Below, piece after piece: positions 49,340-57,623 of a DNA stretch of 60,040 nucleotides. The first letter of the stretch is position 1; every line of letters starts with the position of its first letter. The DNA is from an uncultured Akkermansia sp. (lineage in GTDB: Bacteria; Verrucomicrobiota; Verrucomicrobiia; Verrucomicrobiales; Akkermansiaceae), in NCBI GenBank assembly GCA_904501975.1, contig CAJGCZ010000008.1:1-60040 (forward strand), written 5' to 3'. Both the position numbers and the translations under genes were made by a program. Under the pieces are notes generated by a model. It was not told the DNA's origin, did no database searches, and worked only from the letters and a program-made list of their open reading frames with translations.

Positions 49340-49708
49340 ATGAAGACAATGCTAGCCATGCTGATAGGAAGCTCGGTGGTGATGGCTTCCCCGGTGGAAG
49401 TGACGGAGCCCTCTTGCGAACAAAAGATGGAGTTGACCGTAACCGAAACAAAATCTTTTTTGCTGCCGGGTAACCCCACCACGGGATTTATATGGCAGGT
49501 AGCTGAATGCTCCCCTGTTGTAGAGGTGGAGGTCGCGATTCAACCGAATAACTCTCCCCGCGGCATGGTTGGTTGCCCGCGCAATACGGAGGTTTCTGTT
49601 ACCGGAAAACAAGCCGGGCAGGGAACTGTGAAGCTTATTTATGCTCGCCCGTGGGAGAAGGGGAAAGCCCCGCTTCATACACATACCGTTAAAGTGAACG
49701 TAAAATAA
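49340..49708 (+). CDS. Chagasin-type cysteine protease inhibitor (I42 family)
   Basis: A 122-residue exported protein: signal peptide (about 1-16, ending VMA), then a small all-beta domain with both chagasin loops, NPTTGF (45-50) and RPWE (103-106), plus a GxP-like middle loop (SPRGMVG). Chagasins inhibit papain-like cysteine proteases by inserting three loops into the active-site cleft. In a gut bacterium it may protect envelope proteins from host, prey or neighbouring bacterial proteases. It is followed 12 nt later by a 96-residue gene. Confidence 0.85.
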   Translation: MKTMLAMLIGSSVVMASPVEVTEPSCEQKMELTVTETKSFLLPGNPTTGFIWQVAECSPVVEVEVAIQPNNSPRGMVGCPRNTEVSVTGKQAGQGTVKLIYARPWEKGKAPLHTHTVKVNVK

Positions 49709-49720
49709 AAGAACAGAGTT

Positions 49721-50011
49721 ATGGGATTATTGCAAAATCTCGCCGCTGTGGCGATTCGTAATAAGGTGGTGGGTGCTTTGAGAGAAAGTTGCCCCGAAGA
49801 ATTGAAGCCGACTTTAGAAAACCTCTTGGCAGACAAAATAGCCATCAACGCCATTCAGGGTTTGGTGGGTGCTAACCTTAAAAATCCGGCAGCTATTAAT
49901 GCAGCTGCTATTTTATCGTTGGAGATGCCGCAGCCGAGCAAAGAATTGTTAGAGGCAACGCCCGCGCTGGTTGAGTATTTAGTGCGTACGGCTGTTTCTA
50001 AACTTTCCTGA
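49721..50011 (+). CDS. Small helical protein, unknown function
   Basis: A 96-residue protein that I cannot assign. It looks entirely helical, with an amphipathic N-terminus (MGLLQNLAAVAIRNKVVGAL) and a middle rich in Ala, Asn and Leu. It has no signal peptide. It lies 12 nt after the chagasin-type gene and ends before a shared terminator, so it forms a two-gene unit with it. Confidence 0.7.
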   Translation: MGLLQNLAAVAIRNKVVGALRESCPEELKPTLENLLADKIAINAIQGLVGANLKNPAAINAAAILSLEMPQPSKELLEATPALVEYLVRTAVSKLS

Positions 50012-50035
50012 TTCACGATACAAGATTCTATGATA

Positions 50036-50066
50036 GCCGCGCCTGCTTTTTAAGGTAGGGCGCGGC
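50036..50066 (+). terminator. Terminator of the chagasin-type unit
   Basis: An 8-bp perfect stem, GCCGCGCC with GGCGCGGC and a 15-nt loop, followed by GTTTATTTTCTC. Confidence 0.75.
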
Positions 50067-50078
50067 GTTTATTTTCTC

Positions 50079-50107
50079 TTGAAAAAAGGGGATTTCAGTG
50101 GTATGCT
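50079..50107 (+). promoter_or_regulatory. Promoter of the amino-acid ABC importer
   Basis: TTGAAA (50079-50084), 17-bp spacer, TATGCT (50102-50107), then 6 nt to the ATG at 50114. A second in-frame ATG is at 50120. Confidence 0.7.
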
Positions 50108-50113
50108 CGCGGC

Positions 50114-51580
50114 ATGCAAATGCAGAGACAAACAGAAAATCGTAGCTGTGTTTTGCGCTGTTGTTTAAGTGTACTGCTTACCATAGCGTTGTTGTTGGGC
50201 ATGTCCTCTTGCAAAAAAGAAGAGCAGGGAGGGCTTACCATGGCTACGGATGCCGCATTCTTTCCGTATGACTATGTAGAAAACGGAGAAATTGTCGGTA
50301 TAGATATCGATATTGTGCACGAAGTGGCTCGCCGTATGGGAGAACGTGTGCGCATTGAAAATATGGAGTTCGATTCCGTGATTGCTGCCGTGCAATCCGG
50401 CAAGGTGGATTTTGCCGCTGCGGGTATCACCGTGTCGCCCGATCGTGAAAAACAGGTGAATTTCTCTCGCCCGTATGCCGTGGCTCAGCAGGTTATCATT
50501 GTGCCGGTTCATTCTACCATTGCGCAGGAATCCGATTTAGTGGGTGTGCGTGTGGGTGTGCAATCAGGCACTACCGGCGATTTGTATGTGAAAGAGCACA
50601 TCGGCGAGCCGGAGCGCTACTCTAACGGCGCTATGGCAGTGGCGGCGTTGAAGGCCGGTAAGGTGGATGCCGTGGTGCTGGATAATCTGCCGGCAGAGAA
50701 GCATGTGTCTCACAATGCTCGCTTAAAAATTTTGCCTACCCCCCTCACCGAGGAAGCGTATGCTATTGCCGTGCGTAAAGATAATCCCCAACTGCTGGAG
50801 GCTATTAACAACGCCTTGGACGCTATGGATAAGGAGGGGGTGCTGGCTCGCATTGCCGCCGAGTATGGAGAGAAGGCGATGCCCACGGAAGAGCAGGGAA
50901 TTTGGGCTTCTGTTCACAACAATTTTGTGAAGGACGGCCGTTGGCGGTATTTGGCTAATGGTTTGTGGGTGACGGTGGAAATCTCTTTCTTTGCTGCGCT
51001 GATTGGTATTGTGCTGGGGGCACTCATTGGCATTGTGCGCAGCACGGCGGACCAGACCGGGCGCCTCAAGTGGCTGGATTATTTTTGCCGATTGTATCTT
51101 ACCGTGATACGCGGCACTCCGGTGGTGGTGCAGCTGCTGATTATCTACTTTGTGATATTCGGCTCTGTGGAAATCAGTAAGGTGCTGGTGGCGATTGTGG
51201 CCTTTGGGTTGAACTCCGGCGCCTATGTGGCGGAGATTATTCGCTCCGGTATCATGTCAGTTGATAAAGGACAGATGGAGGCCGGACGTAGCTTGGGCTT
51301 GGGTTACGGCTACACCATGCGAAGCGTGATCATGCCGCAGGCCTTCAAAAATGTGTTGCCTGCTTTGGGTAACGAATTTATTGTTTTGCTGAAGGAGACC
51401 AGTATTTGTGGCTACATTGCTCTGCAGGATTTGACGAAGGGCGGTAACATTATTTTGAGCCAAACGTACGATGCCTTCATGCCGTTAATGGCGGTGGCCC
51501 TTATTTACTTGCTGATGGTGGTGGGGCTGAGCCACTTGCTGAAAAAATTGGAAAAGAGATTGCAAAAAAATGAGCGATAA
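50114..51580 (+). CDS. Amino-acid ABC transporter: fused substrate-binding lipoprotein and permease
   Basis: A 488-residue fusion. After a signal sequence with lipobox LLGMSSC (Cys about 33), residues about 40-255 are a family 3 periplasmic binding protein (FFPYDYVENGEIVGIDIDI, RPYAVAQQVII, TGDLYV). From about 275 a HisM/GlnP-type permease follows with five or so helices and the EAGRSLGLGYGYTMRSVIMPQA coupling segment (given here around its EAA core). The polar amino acid bound is not evident; glutamine, arginine or cystine are usual. It overlaps the ATPase gene by 11 nt. Confidence 0.9.
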   Translation: MQMQRQTENRSCVLRCCLSVLLTIALLLGMSSCKKEEQGGLTMATDAAFFPYDYVENGEIVGIDIDIVHEVARRMGERVRIENMEFDSVIAAVQSGKVDFAAAGITVSPDREKQVNFSRPYAVAQQVIIVPVHSTIAQESDLVGVRVGVQSGTTGDLYVKEHIGEPERYSNGAMAVAALKAGKVDAVVLDNLPAEKHVSHNARLKILPTPLTEEAYAIAVRKDNPQLLEAINNALDAMDKEGVLARIAAEYGEKAMPTEEQGIWASVHNNFVKDGRWRYLANGLWVTVEISFFAALIGIVLGALIGIVRSTADQTGRLKWLDYFCRLYLTVIRGTPVVVQLLIIYFVIFGSVEISKVLVAIVAFGLNSGAYVAEIIRSGIMSVDKGQMEAGRSLGLGYGYTMRSVIMPQAFKNVLPALGNEFIVLLKETSICGYIALQDLTKGGNIILSQTYDAFMPLMAVALIYLLMVVGLSHLLKKLEKRLQKNER

Positions 51581-52310
51581 TCCCATTATTGAACTGCGCG
51601 ACATTGTTAAAGACTTTGCCGGCCACCGCGTGATTAACGGCGTGTCTCTCGCGGTTAATGCCGGCGAGGTAGTGTTTTTGGTTGGCCCATCGGGGGCAGG
51701 CAAGAGCACGGTGCTGCGCTGTATGAACTTTTTGGAAATTCCGGATGGCGGCCAAGTGCTTTTTCATGGACAAGAACCGCAGCATACAGATAAGGCCCTG
51801 AATGCGTATCGGGCGCGTGTGGGCATGGTGTTCCAGCATTTCAACCTTTTCCCGCATCTTACCATCATGCAAAATATTACCTTGGCGCCTGTGCATGCCG
51901 GGGTGATGACTCAAGAGCAGGCCAATGTCCGTGCTAAGGAGCTGCTGGAGCGAATCGGCCTAGCAACAAAGGCAACGGCGTATCCGGCGCAGCTCTCCGG
52001 TGGGCAAAAACAGCGTGTGGCTATTGTGCGCGCCTTGGCCATGAATCCGGAGGTGCTGTTGTTTGATGAACCCACCTCTGCGCTAGACCCCGAAATGGTG
52101 GGCGAAGTGCAAAATTTGATGAAAGACCTGGCGGCCGACGGCATGACGATGATTGTGGTTTCCCACGACGTGGGCTTCGCCTGTGAGCTGGCGGACCGTA
52201 TCATCTTTTTGGACCACGGCCAAGTGGTGGAAAATGATACGCCGGCAGAGTTGCGTGTATCCGACAATGAGCGCATCCGCGAGTTCCTTTCCGTGCGCCA
52301 CATCACCTGA
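51570..52310 (+). CDS. Amino-acid ABC transporter ATP-binding protein (GlnQ type)
   Basis: A 246-residue ATPase with Walker A GPSGAGKST (39-47), a Q-loop in VFQHFNLFPHLT, the signature LSGGQKQRVAI, Walker B LLFDEPTSALDPE and the switch histidine in VVSHDVGFA. It energises the importer encoded just upstream and completes it. Its start overlaps the permease end, so the two are co-translated. Confidence 0.94.
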   Translation: MSDNPIIELRDIVKDFAGHRVINGVSLAVNAGEVVFLVGPSGAGKSTVLRCMNFLEIPDGGQVLFHGQEPQHTDKALNAYRARVGMVFQHFNLFPHLTIMQNITLAPVHAGVMTQEQANVRAKELLERIGLATKATAYPAQLSGGQKQRVAIVRALAMNPEVLLFDEPTSALDPEMVGEVQNLMKDLAADGMTMIVVSHDVGFACELADRIIFLDHGQVVENDTPAELRVSDNERIREFLSVRHIT

Positions 52311-52341
52311 AAATAGGGAATTCAACCAATCTGCTTCCGAC

Positions 52342-52372
52342 AAGCGCATTTTCCGTAGCGGGAAGTGCGCTT
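52342..52372 (+). terminator. Terminator of the ABC importer operon
   Basis: The stem AAGCGCA with TGCGCTT is extended by TTCC/GGAA across a small internal mismatch, and is followed by TTTTTGC. It ends 5 nt before the next promoter's -35. Confidence 0.8.
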
Positions 52373-52377
52373 TTTGC

Positions 52378-52405
52378 TTGACGCAAGGGGGCTCTGGTGT
52401 ATACT
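52378..52405 (+). promoter_or_regulatory. Promoter of the giant prepilin-like gene
   Basis: TTGACG (52378-52383), 16-bp spacer, TATACT (52400-52405). Transcription from here should begin near 52412, which excludes the in-frame starts at 52397 and 52409 and favours the ATG at 52430. Confidence 0.65.
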
Positions 52406-52429
52406 GATATGGTACTTGTATTTTTATTT

Positions 52430-55400
52430 ATGAAGCTCAGTAGATTTAAACCATTGCCTAAGAAATTAGTCAAGAAAAAGAAGCATGGATTTGCCTTGAT
52501 TGCTTCTCTTACATTGATGATGTTGTTGGCGCTTTTGGCTGTGGGTATTATGGCAACTGCCTCTACCCAAAGTCGAATCTCCGCCCAGACGATTTTGCAA
52601 GCTCAGGCTAGGCAGCAGGCTCTTGTTGGCTTGGATGCCGCACTCGGTGAATTGCAGCTCGCCCTTGGCCCGGACTGCCGTGTAACGGCTAACTCCGGTA
52701 TCTCTGATAAGAGCGGCTCGCAGTATGTGCTTGGTGTGTGGGATAGCTGGACCGGCCCGATTTACGGCACCGCTAAGGAGGGCGAGCACAAAGGCTCTAC
52801 CATTAAGGAGACTTATACCAAGGGACGTTCCTCTATGTTCCGCCAGTGGCTCATCTCCTCTCGCGAGCCGTCTGAGCTGAAGCGCTTTGAGAGTGCTGCC
52901 CGTTTGGGTACCTCTATGCCCGGCAAGCGTATTTGCTTGGTAGGCGAGGGTACCTTGGGGTCTGCCGGCTCTCGCGATGAAAACTGCGTGTTTGCCGATT
53001 TGGTGTACACCCCCACCGAGGGGCGCAACCAGACCTGCTATGCATGGTGGGTAGGTGGTGAAAACCAGAAGTCCAAGGTAACGATTAAGGACCCCAAGAT
53101 TGGTTCTTCCCCCACAGAGGTGTTGCGCGCCACTTGGAATACACCGGCTCCCATCTTTAAGGATGGCTCCTTTAATGCCGGGGATATTGCAGAGCCCGAG
53201 AAGTTGCTCACCATGCGCAGCTTGGCTCATGTGGACGGTGCCACACAGTTTGGCATGCCCTATTTCTTTGACGTAACCACCAGCTCCTACTCTCTCCCCA
53301 TTAATGTGCGCACCGGTGGTTTGAAGCAAGACCTTTGCCTGTTGCTGGGTAAGGAAGGTAACTTTAAGGCTGCCACGGAGTTCCGTGCCGATGAAACACG
53401 CGATTGCCCGTTGGTGGAGTATGATGGTAACCTGACCGCCGGTTCTGAAAAGAATCTTCCCATCGGTTCCTGGCAAAACCTCTTTGCTTATTATAACTGC
53501 TGGCCCAATGGCTCTGCTAAGGATAATAAGAACGTGACGGCTCGCCTGCTGGGTGATGTGGATAATGCCTACACTCGTATCAGTGGTGTGGCTATCCCGA
53601 ACCAAGGTGATAACCGCACGCCGCAGAATTTGGAGGAATACTCCCCCGGTGGCGGTTGCTCTATTTACGATTCTCGCTCCCTGATGCACGATGGCGATGA
53701 GTTCGCCGGTTATGCTCGTACCCCTGTTCTGCTCAGCTACATGTGCACCTTCGGTCTTGTGGAAGAAGACCACAAGAACAACGACGGCACACCTGCCATG
53801 ACGGCAGACCTGCAGCAGATTCACCGCCTGAGTATGTGTTTCTCCCCCATGTTCCTGTGGTGGAACCCGTATAACGTGCCTATGCGCATTCGCGGTGAGC
53901 AGCTTTGGGCCCAGTCCATCCCTTACAAGACGATTTGGTTGCAGACCTACGCCGTTTCTCAGGCCGGTACATGGAACTACACATGGCAAACCTACGCCAT
54001 GCACCAGAACTCCAATGATACGGGCTTCGGTATGGACTACGGTAACTATTTCCTGGAATCCGTCAATGGCTCCAATAAGGATATCGTGTTCGGTCCCGGT
54101 GAAATTCTCTTCTTCTCCCACGGTAATTCTCGCTCCAACCGCAATGGCGCTTTCGATAACCCCTTAGTATTGGGTTATAACCCCAGCGCCGTGGCCGGTT
54201 ACAATGCTCGCTTCTATACCATGGGCTCCGGTATGCAGAGTACCGCTCCCGGTGTGGCCTCTGCCCACAACATGGAGCAGGGTAACTTTAAGCTCCGCCT
54301 GCGCTTGGGTATTAATGCATCCGGTGGTGCATACACCACGGACGGTGTATGGTTTGCCCCGCAGGTGGTGGAGGCTATCTCTGTGATGAACGGCTTTGCC
54401 GGTCGTTACCAGGATAGCGGTTCCGATACCGCTATTGGTAAGCGTGGTCACAGCCCGCAGCGATTCCTGATGGGTTGGTATGACCCTGCCGCCATGGGTG
54501 AAAGTGATACTGTTATTTGCGATGAAAACCGCAACGACGCCACATGGCGTGCCGACGGCTCTCAGCGTGACAGCGCTGTACCGTACTTCATTGCGGCAGT
54601 AGGTGTGGCTCCCAAGTCTGCTAACCTGAACTTGGATGCCCGCGTGCTTGAAGGGCAGGATTTCCGCACCAAGTCCTGGCAGCACTCCAGCCCCGCCTTC
54701 TGGGGTGGCATGATTATTAAGCCGGACAACCAGCAGCGCCAGTATCACCCCTACCAGTTGGCTGTGCTTGATGTAGGCTCCGGTATGAATGCCTGCCCGA
54801 TGGACAGCATTGGCCGCAACGGTGTGTTGGGTATTAACTCCGGTGGTGAGCAGGTTTCTTTCGCCTCTGTGCTGGAACTTCCGGTGCATCCTCCGTTCTC
54901 CCTTGCCGGTTTCTCCGGTATGCGCCTGCAGCCCGGTTGGTATGCCGCCAGCACCGGTGGCTCTCTTCCCGCCCTGCGCCGTATGCTCTACCAGAGCGGT
55001 GTGCCCGGTGTGGGTATCGGCAACGCCTTTGCTGATCCCTGCCTCCCGGCAGATGGTATTTACGCCTTCCATAAGAGCAATATTCCGACCGGTACCGGCG
55101 GCAATGGCCAGGTGTTCAGCGATTTCTATGACCACGCCTTGTTGATTAACGATGCCATGTGGGATCGCTGGTTCTGCTCCTCTATCTCCGACATGCCGGA
55201 CAAGGAAGCTCAGAAGGTGGCTAAGGAGTTCTTCTCCGACGACGCCGGTAGCAAGGATGCTTCCCGCAATCATTTGCCCGTATCTCGCTACGTGCGCACA
55301 GGTGAGCCCTACAAGAATGAGGACATTGTACAGAAAATCATGGAAAAGGATGGCTGGAAGTACATTGCCCAGTACCTCATGATTGATGGTGGCTTTAACG

Positions 55401-56230
55401 TGAACTCCACCTCTGTTGATGCTTGGGCTGCCGCCTTGCAGGGCCTTGCCCGCCGCCAGCTTGTTACCAATGCCAGCGGTAAACTGGCTTTGGTGGAAGG
55501 TAGCTCCGAATCTCAAACAGACAACGTGATGTTCCCCCGCTTCATGGTTTCCACTGCCTCCAAGCCTATCGACCCCAATGGCGGTTACAGCATGATGATG
55601 GGTGCCTCTGACCTGCGCGGTGGCAGCAACCTGGCAGCTTGGGGTGATATCCGCGAGTTGGATTCCTCTCAGATTCGCCAGTTGGCAGAGTGCATGGTGG
55701 AGCAGGTGCGCGAGCGTGGCCCGTTCCTCAACATGTCTGACTTCATCAACCGTCGTCTGGATAAGAGCAACGAGGAGCATTCCCTCAAGGGTGCCTTGCA
55801 GGCTGCCATTGACAATGCCGACCTGAACGACGGCTTTGACGACGAGACAACCAATCCGCAGTCCGGTGGTACCCTCTACAAGTTCCCCGCTGCAGAAGAA
55901 GGTTCTATTTACACCGCTGCTCCCGGTTATCTGATTCAGAGTGACGTGTTGCTTTCTCTCGGTAACATTCTGACCGTTCGCGACGACACATTCACTGTGC
56001 GCTCCTACGGTTGTGTGCGCAACGAGAATGGCGGCGTGCTGGCTCAGGCTTGGTGCGAGGCTGTTGTGCAGCGTACCATTGAGTATGTGGACAGCAACAA
56101 CGAACCCTCCGACGCAGAGTTTGAGGCCGACGGCTCCAATTCTCGCAACAAGCTGACTGCAACCAACAAGGTGCTGGGTCGCAAGTTCCGCGTCGTTTCC
56201 TTCAAGTGGATGGACGCCTGGGATATTTAA
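52430..56230 (+). CDS. Very long prepilin-like surface protein (Verru_Chthon cassette A type)
   Basis: A 1266-residue protein. A basic N-terminus is followed by KKHG and the hydrophobic helix FALIASLTLMMLLALLAVGI, a type IV prepilin-type signal with cleavage expected after Gly20; the position-5 Glu typical of major pilins is missing (Ala25), as in GspK/PilX-like minor pilins. The next part (SRISAQTILQAQARQQAL) continues the pilin helix. The rest, more than 1,150 residues, is rich in Gly, Asn, Ser, Tyr and Trp, with no motif I recognise. I recall proteins of this size and start in Verrucomicrobia as Verru_Chthon cassette protein A; the B, C and D partners are not adjacent. Confidence 0.75.
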   Translation: MKLSRFKPLPKKLVKKKKHGFALIASLTLMMLLALLAVGIMATASTQSRISAQTILQAQARQQALVGLDAALGELQLALGPDCRVTANSGISDKSGSQYVLGVWDSWTGPIYGTAKEGEHKGSTIKETYTKGRSSMFRQWLISSREPSELKRFESAARLGTSMPGKRICLVGEGTLGSAGSRDENCVFADLVYTPTEGRNQTCYAWWVGGENQKSKVTIKDPKIGSSPTEVLRATWNTPAPIFKDGSFNAGDIAEPEKLLTMRSLAHVDGATQFGMPYFFDVTTSSYSLPINVRTGGLKQDLCLLLGKEGNFKAATEFRADETRDCPLVEYDGNLTAGSEKNLPIGSWQNLFAYYNCWPNGSAKDNKNVTARLLGDVDNAYTRISGVAIPNQGDNRTPQNLEEYSPGGGCSIYDSRSLMHDGDEFAGYARTPVLLSYMCTFGLVEEDHKNNDGTPAMTADLQQIHRLSMCFSPMFLWWNPYNVPMRIRGEQLWAQSIPYKTIWLQTYAVSQAGTWNYTWQTYAMHQNSNDTGFGMDYGNYFLESVNGSNKDIVFGPGEILFFSHGNSRSNRNGAFDNPLVLGYNPSAVAGYNARFYTMGSGMQSTAPGVASAHNMEQGNFKLRLRLGINASGGAYTTDGVWFAPQVVEAISVMNGFAGRYQDSGSDTAIGKRGHSPQRFLMGWYDPAAMGESDTVICDENRNDATWRADGSQRDSAVPYFIAAVGVAPKSANLNLDARVLEGQDFRTKSWQHSSPAFWGGMIIKPDNQQRQYHPYQLAVLDVGSGMNACPMDSIGRNGVLGINSGGEQVSFASVLELPVHPPFSLAGFSGMRLQPGWYAASTGGSLPALRRMLYQSGVPGVGIGNAFADPCLPADGIYAFHKSNIPTGTGGNGQVFSDFYDHALLINDAMWDRWFCSSISDMPDKEAQKVAKEFFSDDAGSKDASRNHLPVSRYVRTGEPYKNEDIVQKIMEKDGWKYIAQYLMIDGGFNVNSTSVDAWAAALQGLARRQLVTNASGKLALVEGSSESQTDNVMFPRFMVSTASKPIDPNGGYSMMMGASDLRGGSNLAAWGDIRELDSSQIRQLAECMVEQVRERGPFLNMSDFINRRLDKSNEEHSLKGALQAAIDNADLNDGFDDETTNPQSGGTLYKFPAAEEGSIYTAAPGYLIQSDVLLSLGNILTVRDDTFTVRSYGCVRNENGGVLAQAWCEAVVQRTIEYVDSNNEPSDAEFEADGSNSRNKLTATNKVLGRKFRVVSFKWMDAWDI

Positions 56231-56261
56231 TTTCTCGCCTTTGTTTTTAGGGTAAAAATGA

Positions 56262-56290
56262 GAGGCAGCACTCCGCGTGGGTGCTGCCTC
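56262..56290 (+). terminator. Terminator-like hairpin after the prepilin-like gene
   Basis: A 10-bp perfect stem, GAGGCAGCAC with GTGCTGCCTC and a 9-nt loop, 31 nt past the stop. Only TTAT follows, so termination may be partial. Confidence 0.6.
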
Positions 56291-56310
56291 TTATCGGTAA
56301 CAGGGCAGGG

Positions 56311-56332
56311 GGCTCCGTCAGCTAACGGAGCC
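56311..56332. other. Second hairpin upstream of the str operon
   Basis: GGCTCCGT with ACGGAGCC and a 6-nt loop. No T-run follows. The stretch 56333-56484 between it and the rpsL promoter is A+T-rich and holds no gene I can support. Confidence 0.5.
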
Positions 56333-56484
56333 GGGCATCATACCCTCTGCCTGCGCTACGCGTATTTCTGTGTCATTTCTGCAAAAAATGTGCTCTCGCG
56401 CGCGCACGCGTATAGATATAGAGAGAATTTGCCTCAAAAAGAAGGGGAAATTCTAAAAAAATGCCTTACTGCTAAAGAAAAGGC

Positions 56485-56512
56485 TTGTCAAATCAGTCAA
56501 ATGTTGTATAAT
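56485..56512 (+). promoter_or_regulatory. Promoter of the str operon, with long leader
   Basis: TTGTCA (56485-56490), 16-bp spacer, TATAAT (56507-56512). The leader to the rpsL ATG is about 140 nt and contains the complementary segments CGGGTTAACC and, further on, ACCCG, which could form a regulatory structure. Confidence 0.75.
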
Positions 56513-56660
56513 TTCGCACCTTCCTGTCGCAGGAATGCGCTTCACAGGAATAAGAAAGATCGGGTTAACCGCCGGATAAACGGAAGCCTCCCTAAGGTAA
56601 TATAGGAGCTCCCAATCAACCCGTCAGGTGCCTGAAAACATTAAAAATCAAAAAGGAAAC

Positions 56661-57062
56661 ATGCCGACCATTAATCAGCTCGTCCGCAAAGGACGTATCG
56701 TACCGGAAGAGAAGTCGAAGTCTCGCGCTCTTCATAGCTGTCCGCAGCGTCGTGGCGTCTGCCTTCAGGTGATGACGCGTACGCCGAAGAAGCCGAACTC
56801 CGCTCTTCGTAAAGTTGCTAAAGTTCGCCTTACCAATGGCGAAGAAGTTATCGCCTACATCGGCGGTGAGGGTCATAACCTTCAGGAACACTCCATCGTT
56901 CTTGTTCGCGGTGGCCGTGTGAAGGACTTGCCCGGTGTTCGTTACCACATCGTTCGTGGTGCTTTGGACTGCCTTGGCGTTGACAAGCGTCGCCGCGGCC
57001 GTTCTAAGTACGGTGCTAAGCGCCCCAAAGCCGGTGCTGCAACTCCCGCTAAGAAGAAGTAA
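56661..57062 (+). CDS. rpsL: 30S ribosomal protein S12
   Basis: A 133-residue decoding-centre protein. It begins MPTINQLVRKGR and has the conserved KPNSALRKVAKVRLTNG and VRYHIVRGALD; the streptomycin-site lysines are present (TPKKPNSA and KDLPGVRYH), the wild-type, sensitive state. The start at 56661 is fixed by the family and by a Shine-Dalgarno-like AAGGAA 3 nt upstream, one of the few in the window. The C-terminal tail is Lys/Ala-rich. Confidence 0.97.
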   Translation: MPTINQLVRKGRIVPEEKSKSRALHSCPQRRGVCLQVMTRTPKKPNSALRKVAKVRLTNGEEVIAYIGGEGHNLQEHSIVLVRGGRVKDLPGVRYHIVRGALDCLGVDKRRRGRSKYGAKRPKAGAATPAKKK

Positions 57063-57087
57063 TTTAAACATTTAATATCATACTATT

Positions 57088-57561
57088 ATGGCTCGTCGTA
57101 AACGCGTCTATAAGAAGATTGAACGTCGTGACTCTCGTTACGATTCTGTGTTGGTAGGCCGCCTTATCGGTAAGGTGATGCTTGCCGGCAAGCGCTCTCT
57201 CGCTGAGCGTATTGTTTACAAGGCTATTGATCTTGCCAACGAAGGTACAGATACCGTTAGCCCCCTTGAGGTGCTCACCCGCGCCATCGAGAACGCTAAG
57301 CCCCGCGTAGAGGTGAAGAGCCGCCGCGTGGGTGGTGCTACTTACCAGGTTCCGCTGGAAGTTGCTCCCGATCGTTCCGAGGCTTTGGCTATGCGCTGGC
57401 TCATCAACTACGCCCGTAATCGTAAGGGTGTTCCCATGGCCCGTGCTCTTGCCAACGAAATCAAAGAGGCTGCCGCCAATCAGGGTGCCGCTGTTCGCAA
57501 GCGCGACGATGTGCACAAGATGGCTCAGGCCAACCGCGCCTTCGCTCACTTCCGCTGGTAA
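57088..57561 (+). CDS. rpsG: 30S ribosomal protein S7
   Basis: A 157-residue protein that nucleates the 30S head. It begins MARRKRVYKK and has RRVGGATYQVPLEV and RWLINYARNR, then KRDDVHKMAQANRAFAHFRW at the C-terminus (the usual place for that motif). It follows rpsL by 25 nt with no clear Shine-Dalgarno. Confidence 0.97.
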   Translation: MARRKRVYKKIERRDSRYDSVLVGRLIGKVMLAGKRSLAERIVYKAIDLANEGTDTVSPLEVLTRAIENAKPRVEVKSRRVGGATYQVPLEVAPDRSEALAMRWLINYARNRKGVPMARALANEIKEAAANQGAAVRKRDDVHKMAQANRAFAHFRW

Positions 57562-57623
57562 TACCGCGTGAGTTTTTCTCGTAATCTCTGAAAACATCAA
57601 CATTCATATTACTTTTATAATTT

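Noticed and set aside
52466..55780. Two open frames of about 540-550 codons opposite the prepilin-like gene
   Set aside because: They mirror the coding strand bias of the long gene; no start signals, no motifs.
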